DNA from: Herpetosiphon sp042688385
GTDB taxonomy: Bacteria > Chloroflexota > Chloroflexia > Chloroflexales > Herpetosiphonaceae
Assembly: GCF_042688385.1 (NCBI RefSeq)
Contig: NZ_JBHUPY010000001.1
Location: 310,001-374,000 of the forward strand
Length of the DNA stretch: 64,000 nucleotides
Reading direction: 5' to 3'
Below the pieces are notes generated by a model. The model was not told the origin of the DNA. It did not search any database and worked only from the letters and a program-made list of their open reading frames with translations. Below are positions 58,736 to 64,000 of this stretch, one piece after another (within the stretch, counting starts at the first letter, position 1; each line of letters begins with the position of its first letter). A program made the translations under genes and the position numbers.

Positions 58736-59407
58736 TTAACCCACAGGCCGTTCAGTTTCCGGCGTAACCTCGTTTGTATCGTTCGAAGCAGGCTTGGCTT
58801 CAGGAAAGCTGGGCATTTCGCTGGTTTGATTGACACACAGCACATGCGGCCCGCTATCGTTGACCGTAACCACCGTTACTGAGGCTGGGCTAATGACAAT
58901 TCGTTGGAACAAATCTAAATGTACGCCCAAATAATGCGCAATCATGGCTTTAACCACATCGGCATGGGCAAAAACGGCAATAACCTCATTAGGATGTTGC
59001 TGACGCAGCGCTTCGAGCGCATCGACAACCCGATTTTGCATCTCGCGCAAGGTTTCGCCGCCTGGAATCCGCGTGCCCGATGGAAAGCGCTGGATATTAG
59101 TCCAAGTTGGGGTGTCGGCTAATTCCTTAATCGTGCGGCCTGTCCACTCGCCAAATTGAATCTCGCCAACGCCAGCCAAGATTTGAACCTCAAGGCCAAG
59201 CTGTTGCGCGATTGGTTGGGCGGTTTCGACAGCGCGCTCAAGCGGGCTGCTATAGATCGCTTTGATCGGGGCGTTGGCCAAATGTTCAGCCAAGCGTTGA
59301 GCTTGGGCCTGACCTTCGGCGTTGAGGTGGACGTTGGGTGTCCAACCAGCCAAGGCTTTACCAACCATATCGTTGGTAGCATGGCGAATTAATAAAAACG
59401 TCGTCAT
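58736..59407 (-). CDS. Histidine phosphatase (MSMEG_4193-like phosphomutase family)
   Basis: A 223-residue histidine-phosphatase-fold enzyme. The catalytic His lies in LLIRHATND (residue 8; RHG is replaced by RHA, as in relatives I recall), followed by LAGWTPNVHLNAEGQAQAQRLAEHL, YSSPLERAVETAQPIA, GEWTGRTIKEL and VFAHADVVKAMIAHYLG. Substrate unknown. A 37-base gap separates it from the DUF3090 gene, so all three trio genes are likely in one operon, with this one first. Confidence 0.9.
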   Translation of the reverse strand: MTTFLLIRHATNDMVGKALAGWTPNVHLNAEGQAQAQRLAEHLANAPIKAIYSSPLERAVETAQPIAQQLGLEVQILAGVGEIQFGEWTGRTIKELADTPTWTNIQRFPSGTRIPGGETLREMQNRVVDALEALRQQHPNEVIAVFAHADVVKAMIAHYLGVHLDLFQRIVISPASVTVVTVNDSGPHVLCVNQTSEMPSFPEAKPASNDTNEVTPETERPVG

Positions 59408-59513
59408 TGGTCTTGATTTCCTCCGCTACGACGCACAATACATCGTATTATACGGCGATTTTACTGCCAATGGTGAATTAAGTTTAGGCTGCTGGCCGCT
59501 ATTCGTGTTGTTG

Positions 59514-59712
59514 GCTGTAATGGTTCATTGGATTGGCAACCGTGTCCCCTCACCCCCCAACCCCCTCTCCCACGAAAACGCGAGCGAGGGGAGTATCCGT
59601 TTTCACCACGCCGTGCGGTAGAACCAGGGGATGAAAGCCCCTCGCCCGCCACGTGGGAGAGGGGTTGGGGTGAGGGGATCAGACGGTGGTTAACCTGATG
59701 TTCCATTACAGC
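59514..59712. repeat. GC-rich double-hairpin element, copy H, with outer inverted repeat
   Basis: The core (59546-59677) is bounded by GCTGTAATGG (59514-59523) and CCATTACAGC (59703-59712), a perfect 10-base outer inverted repeat. The outer word matches that of copy B (AATGGTTCAT) and D, which suggests a shared boundary of the mobile unit. The rest of the 59408-60008 gap shows nothing recognisable. Confidence 0.88.
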
Positions 59713-60008
59713 TAGCTACTTAGCGCTGAACAAGCGTAGCCCAAGCCCCAAGCGGCCAACCAATGCCAATTTGCAACCAGAATTTCTAAAGAAGCTTAAT
59801 AAATCGCCCAAATCTAGGGCTGATGGCACTGCATTTGCTCTTTGCTAGGCCAAAAACCTACTCCCTGAGCCAAAAAGCACTTGCATTCTTGGCAAGGGTG
59901 ATATAAGGTAGGTGCTATCGCGAATGCTTGAGGTATTACGAGGATACTAAAGCCATGCGGCTGTCTTTCAATTTTGGTGAAGACAGGTAGTGTAAGGAGT
60001 AACTCCAA

Positions 60009-60287
60009 ATGCATCAATCGGATTTGATCAAGGCCATTGCGGAAAAATCAGGTTTGAACCAAGCCCAAGCTGGAAAAGCAGTTAACGCCTTGCTCGAAAG
60101 CATTACCGAAGCGTTGGCAGCTGGCGATCGGGTCGTCTTGACTGGCTTTGGCACGTTTGAAGTCCGCGAACGCCAAGCGCGCACTGGCTTCAACCCTAAA
60201 ACCCGCGAGCCATTGGAAATTCCTGCTACCCGCGCCCCAGCATTCTCGGCTGGTAGCAACTTGAAAAAAGCTGTCACCGAGAAATAA
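60009..60287 (+). CDS. hup: HU family DNA-binding protein
   Basis: A 92-residue HU/IHF protein that bends and compacts DNA. The family pattern is complete: DLIKAIAEKSGLNQAQAGKAV, the dimer core VVLTGFGTFEVRERQARTG, and the beta-arm FNPKTREPLEIPATRAPAFSAGSNLKKAV with its Pro. GTAAGGAG lies before the ATG. It stands alone and is followed by a strong terminator. Confidence 0.97.
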   Translation: MHQSDLIKAIAEKSGLNQAQAGKAVNALLESITEALAAGDRVVLTGFGTFEVRERQARTGFNPKTREPLEIPATRAPAFSAGSNLKKAVTEK

Positions 60288-60301
60288 TGCTCGGTTGGCC
60301 C

Positions 60302-60338
60302 AACCACGGCTAGGCAATGGGCTTGGCCGTGGTTTTTT
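60302..60338 (+). terminator. Intrinsic terminator of the HU gene
   Basis: AACCACGGC (60302-60310) pairs with GCCGTGGTT (60326-60334) and is followed by TTTTTT. Confidence 0.88.
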
Positions 60339-60401
60339 GTGGCTTGAAAAGAGCACATTTGTTTTGTATAATTGCTTGGTTGTGTTGTATGAGGATTTTC
60401 T

Positions 60402-60866
60402 ATGCAGGTCTATGAACGGGCTGGCGTAACAATTGCAGGTTTGGCTACTCGCACTACCAATCAGGCGGAAGGCGACCCCAACACTGGCTTAATCGGCCCA
60501 TTGTATCAACGCTTTTTTAGCGAGAATATCAGCCAGCAAATTTCCACTGCTGATCTTACCAGTCGCTATGCGGTCTATACCCACTATGCCAGCGATCATC
60601 GCGGCGAGTACGATTTGATTGTTGGCCATGCGGTCAGCGGCGAGCAACCAGTTGCTGCTGGCTTAACTCAAATTACTATTCCTGCCCAGCGTTATTTGCG
60701 TTGGCAAGCAACCATTGCTCAACCAAGCGATGTATTTGGGCTGTGGGTGCAGATTTGGGACTATTTTAGCCAGCCCCAAGCCTATCAACGCAGCTATACT
60801 GCCGATTTTGAATACTACGATTTTGCCCAGCCAGAGCAGGTCGAAATTTGGATTGCAATTCAGTAA
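60402..60866 (+). CDS. GyrI-like / AraC effector-binding domain protein
   Basis: A 154-residue stand-alone effector-binding domain (SHV2 fold). Visible features are VTIAGLATRTTNQ, YAVYTHYASDHRGEYDLIVG, AGLTQITIPAQRYLRW and the end TADFEYYDFAQPEQVEIWIA with the ligand-binding Glu. Such proteins bind hydrophobic small molecules or gyrase. The last 27 bases of the gene, including the stop, are part of a 171-base tandem duplication (see repeat entry). Confidence 0.85.
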   Translation: MQVYERAGVTIAGLATRTTNQAEGDPNTGLIGPLYQRFFSENISQQISTADLTSRYAVYTHYASDHRGEYDLIVGHAVSGEQPVAAGLTQITIPAQRYLRWQATIAQPSDVFGLWVQIWDYFSQPQAYQRSYTADFEYYDFAQPEQVEIWIAIQ

Positions 60867-61181
60867 GTTTTGAGTAGATCGCCTCACCCCAACCCCTCTC
60901 CCGTGGCGCGGGCGAGGGGCTTTAACGCGCTGGTTCTCCCCCAATTCCTTGGCGAAAAATGGTCGGCTCCCCCTCGCCCGCATTTTTGTGGGAGAGGGGG
61001 CTGGGGGGTGGTCGAAATTTGGATTGCAATTCAGTAAGTTTTGAGTAGATCGCCTCACCCCAACCCCTCTCCCGTGGCGCGGGCGAGGGGCTTTAACGCG
61101 CTGGTTCTCCCGCAATTCCTTGGCGAAAAATGGTCGGCTCCCCCTCGCCCGCATTTTTGTGGGAGAGGGGGCTGGGGGGTG
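60840..61181. repeat. 171-base tandem duplication carrying double-hairpin elements I and J
   Basis: Bases 60840-61010 and 61011-61181 are nearly identical (a single difference seen at the CCCCCAA/CCCGCAA position). Each unit has the last 27 bases of the GyrI-like gene, its stop codon, and one GC-rich double-hairpin element (60881-61010 and 61053-61185). The second copy of the gene end is non-coding. Confidence 0.9.
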
Positions 61182-61188
61182 AGGGAAT

Positions 61189-61695
61189 TTATTTGGCATC
61201 AAGCGTTTGTTTTTTCCAATCGATGCTATAGCCAGCTGCCGACTTGTCGATGACCTGCTCAACTGCCCCCAACACGTGGCCAATAAATTCAGGATTTTCA
61301 TGAACGAACACAATTGCCTCATTCTGCCCAGTGCTTGGTACCACTAACAAGCCATGTTGGTCGCGCCAACTGAGATAATCCACAAAGAGATAAATGATCC
61401 ACAAGGCGAGGACGGCTGATAACACATTTTGGGCTTGCTCAATTAAGATGTCTGATAAGATGCGTAAGATGCGTGGTTTTAGGCCCATGAAAATTGTTAA
61501 GCCCGTGGCTAAAATCAATACTTGGGTGGTCGGAAAGGCCTTGTAGATTTTTACTTGGGCAACTTTGGCAAGGTTTGCGATTGGAATAAGCGTCTGATCA
61601 ATCCTCAGCCGCGTGGCATCAATCTGCATGTGTTCGGGGTGAACGCTGGTAACGCGGTGTTTGGCGATCGGTTCGATTGCTGATTGGCTTGGCAT
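61189..61695 (-). CDS. DUF6232-like membrane protein
   Basis: A 168-residue protein. The first 60 residues form a beta-rich domain (VTSVHPEHMQIDATRLRID, IPIANLAKVAQVKIY) like DUF6232; two hydrophobic helices (about 63-82 and 98-116) follow, then a C-terminal domain of 55 residues with IVFVHENPEFIGHVLGAVEQ. Function unknown. I start at the ATG at 61695, where GAGCGGA gives a ribosome-binding site; the open frame extends further upstream through the shared promoter region. It is divergent from the peroxiredoxin gene. Confidence 0.7.
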   Translation of the reverse strand: MPSQSAIEPIAKHRVTSVHPEHMQIDATRLRIDQTLIPIANLAKVAQVKIYKAFPTTQVLILATGLTIFMGLKPRILRILSDILIEQAQNVLSAVLALWIIYLFVDYLSWRDQHGLLVVPSTGQNEAIVFVHENPEFIGHVLGAVEQVIDKSAAGYSIDWKKQTLDAK

Positions 61696-61710
61696 AATTC
61701 CGCTCAATTC

Positions 61711-61730
61711 ACTCCGATGCGGAGTATAAT
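61711..61730 (+). promoter_or_regulatory. Palindrome abutting a TATAAT box
   Basis: ACTCCG-ATG-CGGAGT (61711-61725) is a perfect 6-3-6 inverted repeat. Its last T is the first base of TATAAT (61725-61730), 46 bases before the peroxiredoxin start. It also lies 16 bases from the divergent gene start, so one regulator could control both. Confidence 0.45.
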
Positions 61731-61775
61731 GCAATACGGTATTAGGATGAGTGTGTACATTAAGGAGCAATTCAC

Positions 61776-62231
61776 GTGGATAGTACCACCCTTAAAGTTG
61801 GCGATAAAGCCCCCGATTGGACATTAAGTGGCACTGATGGCGACGTGCATTTGGCCGACTTCCAAGGCCAAAAAAACGTTGTGCTACTGTTTTATCCCTT
61901 AGATTTTAGCCCTGTCTGTTCGTTGCAATTGCCCAGTTATCAAGCCCGCAAGCCTGAATTCGATCAACGTGATACTGAGATTTTTGGCATTAGCACTGAT
62001 AGTAAATGGTCGCACAAAGCATTTTCCGATCAGTTAGGGCTGGAATATCAACTACTCAGCGATTATCAACGCCATGTTTCCGAAGCCTATGGCGTGTTGC
62101 GGCCAGAAGGCTTTACCAATCGCGCCGTATTTGTGATTGATAAAGCTGGGATCGTGCGCCACGTTTCGGTAACCAACCCTGGCCAACAGCCCGACCAAAA
62201 CGAAGTGATGAACGTGCTCGAAACCTTGTAA
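61776..62231 (+). CDS. Peroxiredoxin (1-Cys, AhpC/TSA family)
   Basis: A 151-residue peroxidase. The active-site block PLDFSPVCSLQLPSYQ has the peroxidatic Cys (about residue 48); the usual Thr is Ser. It is the only Cys in the protein, so it is a 1-Cys enzyme reduced by an outside thiol, like AhpE. FGISTDSKWSHKAFSDQL and RAVFVIDKAGIVRHVSV complete the family pattern. The start is GTG at 61776 with AAGGAG upstream. It reduces peroxides, and the palindrome upstream may be a redox-sensor site. Confidence 0.93.
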   Translation: MDSTTLKVGDKAPDWTLSGTDGDVHLADFQGQKNVVLLFYPLDFSPVCSLQLPSYQARKPEFDQRDTEIFGISTDSKWSHKAFSDQLGLEYQLLSDYQRHVSEAYGVLRPEGFTNRAVFVIDKAGIVRHVSVTNPGQQPDQNEVMNVLETL

Positions 62232-62263
62232 ATTGCAATGGCGCGGTACTGCCCTGTATCGCG

Positions 62264-62584
62264 CTAGCTGATGATTGCCAGCACGATGATCAAACCACCT
62301 TGCAGCAATGCCAAGCCTGCCAAGCTTTTAAATGCGCCATCAGGCAGCCAATCGGGCCAAAGCCCAGCAGTTTGCCTAATTGGCTGACGGTCTTGGCGAT
62401 AGCGCGGGTGATAACGGCCATTCACATAGCTGGCAAGCATCAGCATCACCCCTGGAATGCTATCGATCAGCATGCGCAACCCATTGCCTAGCCCACCAGT
62501 TTGCCAAAATGGGCTGCTAGTAAAGGCTAAAGTTAGGCCGAAAAATCCAATCAGGCCAAATAGAATGTGCTTTGCATACTTCAT
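62264..62584 (-). CDS. Small membrane protein, unknown
   Basis: A 106-residue protein with three hydrophobic segments (about 5-23, 40-53 and 86-105) and a basic loop (RYHPRYRQDRQPIRQ). No family recognised. The ATG follows a GGAGAG ribosome-binding site. It lies 20 bases downstream of another small membrane protein gene, so the two are likely a pair. Confidence 0.65.
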   Translation of the reverse strand: MKYAKHILFGLIGFFGLTLAFTSSPFWQTGGLGNGLRMLIDSIPGVMLMLASYVNGRYHPRYRQDRQPIRQTAGLWPDWLPDGAFKSLAGLALLQGGLIIVLAIIS

Positions 62585-62604
62585 CGTTCTCTCCGATTAT
62601 CCGT

Positions 62605-62943
62605 TTAAAAAAACCATTTGCTCAATAGCCACAATCCGCCAGATCCAACCAAACTAACCTGTAATCCAGTCAGCACCCGTTGCTGGCTTGGGCTGAGCCA
62701 CGCATTAAATTGGCCTAGGGTGGGCTGTTGGTTTGGCGCTGCATTTTCATAGCCATATTGGCGCATAAAAAGCCAGTAGTAGCCAACATGGCTCGCAACC
62801 CATAAACCCCATGCAATTGTAACGAAGGCTTTGAAGGTTGCTTCAAGCGATGTGCTATTGACCAAGCTACTGGCTTGATCAAGGCTCATACCCACGCCGC
62901 CAAGCCCGACCACAGCATACAACAGGTTATATTTGCGTTTCAT
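62605..62943 (-). CDS. Small membrane protein, unknown
   Basis: A 112-residue protein with helices at about 6-20, 35-55 and 90-108. No family recognised. TTGGAG lies before the ATG at 62943; the TTG itself could be read as an alternative start. It heads a pair with the next gene. Both are between the peroxiredoxin and the two-component system. Confidence 0.65.
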   Translation of the reverse strand: MKRKYNLLYAVVGLGGVGMSLDQASSLVNSTSLEATFKAFVTIAWGLWVASHVGYYWLFMRQYGYENAAPNQQPTLGQFNAWLSPSQQRVLTGLQVSLVGSGGLWLLSKWFF

Positions 62944-62999
62944 TGTTGGCTCCAACTATTCCGTAAGGCTGTACGCAGCGTTGCTGATTTTGATGCAAC

Positions 63000-63683
63000 T
63001 TAATTTGCCCCGTTGGGCTGCAAAATATAGCCAACACTAGGAATCGTCACCAAATATTGTGGCTCGGCGGGGTTTGGCTCGATTTTTTGGCGCAAACGAT
63101 GCACCAGTTGTTTCAATAAGGTGCGATCGCCAATGCCATGCTGGCCCCAAACATGGATTGTAACCTGTTCGTTGCTGACGACGCGGCCTGCATTGGCCAA
63201 CAAATATTGCAGCAAGCGAAATTCACGATTAGTCAACGAGACAAAGCCCAAGCCTTCGCGGCTCACACTTTGGCGCTCGGTATCCAGCACCAAATCGCCT
63301 TGTTGCAAGGGCGTTGGGCGTTCGCCGCCACCGCGTCGTAGCAGGGCGCGCACTCGTGCGGTAAGCGTGCGTGGGCTAAATGGCTTGTTGAGATAATCGT
63401 CAGCGCCGCCATCCAAGCCCCGAATCAAATCATCTTCGCTGTTGCGCACGGTCAGCAACATCACTGGTACAGCTGATTGGGCGCGAATTCGGCGACACAC
63501 TTCAAAGCCATCTAAACCTGGCATATTCACATCGAGAATCACCAATTCTGGTTGTTCGCTGGCAAATTGGGTTAAGGCTTGGGTTCCATCGGCTGCTTGC
63601 ACCACGGTGTAGCCTGCTTGGCTCAGGGCAAAGCCAATTAAGCCACGTAATTCAGCATCATCATCAACGACTAAAATTTTCAT
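63000..63683 (-). CDS. OmpR-family response regulator
   Basis: A 227-residue two-component response regulator. The receiver has the acidic pair VVDDDAEL, phosphoacceptor Asp in LVILDVNMPG (about residue 51), Thr in VMLLTVR and Lys in YLNKPFSPRTL. The C-terminal half is an OmpR/PhoB winged helix (SLTNREFRLLQYLLANAGRV, VHVWGQ-like IHVWGQ, TLLKQLVHRLRQKI, YLVTIPSVGYIL). AGAGGA sets the start at 63683. It overlaps the upstream histidine kinase by 20 bases. Confidence 0.95.
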   Translation of the reverse strand: MKILVVDDDAELRGLIGFALSQAGYTVVQAADGTQALTQFASEQPELVILDVNMPGLDGFEVCRRIRAQSAVPVMLLTVRNSEDDLIRGLDGGADDYLNKPFSPRTLTARVRALLRRGGGERPTPLQQGDLVLDTERQSVSREGLGFVSLTNREFRLLQYLLANAGRVVSNEQVTIHVWGQHGIGDRTLLKQLVHRLRQKIEPNPAEPQYLVTIPSVGYILQPNGAN

Positions 63684-64000
63684 CGCTTCCTCTGGGTAAT
63701 TCAATCACAATCCGCGTGCCAAGGCTGCGAGCTGGCACATGAATGCGGCCATCGTGGCGCTCAATAATTGATTGAACGATCCACAAGCCCAAGCCTGCGC
63801 CGCTTTGCTCTGGCTCGTTGCGTCCGCGCACAAACAAGCGAAACGGCGATTCGCTGGGTGATGGCGGCATGCCTGGGCCTTCATCTTCGACCCAAACTTG
63901 CAAATGCTCGGCGCTTACCTGGCCACCAATGCCAATGGTGCTATCGGGCGGCGAAAATTTGCTGGCATTGGCAAGCAGATTGACAAAGACTTGGGTTAAT
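63664..64000 (-). CDS. Sensor histidine kinase, C-terminal part (runs off window)
   Basis: The frame is open from base 64000 to the stop at 63664, giving the last 111 residues of a HATPase domain: N box QVFVNLLANASKFSP, G1 VEDEGPGMPP, F box SPFRLFVRG and G2 SGAGLGLWIVQSI. It will phosphorylate the overlapping response regulator. Its sensor and HisKA regions lie outside the window. Confidence 0.95.
   Translation of the reverse strand, partial: LTQVFVNLLANASKFSPPDSTIGIGGQVSAEHLQVWVEDEGPGMPPSPSESPFRLFVRGRNEPEQSGAGLGLWIVQSIIERHDGRIHVPARSLGTRIVIELPRGSDENFSR

Noticed and set aside
13443..61185. GC-rich repeats as a CRISPR array
   Set aside because: Copies are spread over 48 kb, occur in both orientations and have no regular spacers or cas genes.

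Overview
The window looks like chromosome of a filamentous Chloroflexota bacterium of the Herpetosiphon type. This is inferred from gene content: MinCDE with a CdaA/CdaR pair, a nucleotidyltransferase–phosphomutase fusion, CBM2-tailed secreted pectinases with TATxxP linkers, MalT/SARP-like regulators, no sign of LPS-type genes, moderate GC, and intergenic DNA full of several dispersed repeat families. No rRNA, tRNA, CRISPR array, prophage or intact insertion sequence was recognised. No database search was possible, so family names rest on motif recognition.

Layout. 1-6.7 kb: the start of a Ser/Thr kinase (cut by the window edge), a translationally coupled ATP-grasp/DinB/HAD operon, two secreted proteins, then on the minus strand a TPR protein and a GNAT–methyltransferase fusion. 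6.7-13.2 kb: an RluA-type pseudouridine synthase–methyltransferase fusion, an acyl-CoA carboxylase beta subunit, a YkgJ-type cysteine-cluster protein and a GH3 glycosidase with a LacI-type palindrome upstream. 13.7-19.6 kb: a pectin-degradation cluster (PL11 rhamnogalacturonan lyase, PL1 pectate lyase, CE8 pectinesterase). 20-24.3 kb: panC, a SWIM protein, gluconokinase, and an ECF sigma/anti-sigma/bactofilin-like operon with an apparent autoregulatory promoter. 24.5-29.2 kb: a CpXC protein, a GT9 glycosyltransferase and a copper-delivery module (SCO1 and PCuAC). 29.2-37 kb: a RecA-like ATPase, an AI-2E family permease, minE-minD-minC, an NDP-sugar pyrophosphorylase/mutase-like fusion and a VOC protein. 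37.3-42.4 kb: a STAND/SARP regulator and the cyclic-di-AMP pair cdaA-cdaR.

42.5-52.9 kb is the most unusual part. It holds a decayed ATP-grasp/alpha-E gene, an ADP-ribosylglycohydrolase homologue that has lost its metal ligands, a NYN/PIN-like nuclease, an intact ADP-ribosylglycohydrolase, and then a tightly packed five-gene operon: a SWIM-like zinc protein, an unknown protein, a VWA (CoxE-type) protein, a MoxR AAA+ ATPase and a DUF5682 protein. This operon resembles the poorly understood YehL/YehM/YehP/YehQ set of enterobacteria and is the best candidate for an uncharacterised system. 53.3-64 kb: an acyl-CoA dehydrogenase, a membrane STAS regulator, a nitroreductase, the three-gene SCO1664/DUF3090/histidine-phosphatase module, HU, a GyrI-like protein, a 1-Cys peroxiredoxin, two small membrane proteins, and a two-component system cut by the right edge.

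A GC-rich element made of two hairpins occurs ten times between genes. Some copies have longer flanking inverted repeats, and one copy has been tandemly duplicated together with the end of a gene. Short CTTCGTG-type and TTCTATGCTC-type repeats fill many other gaps.
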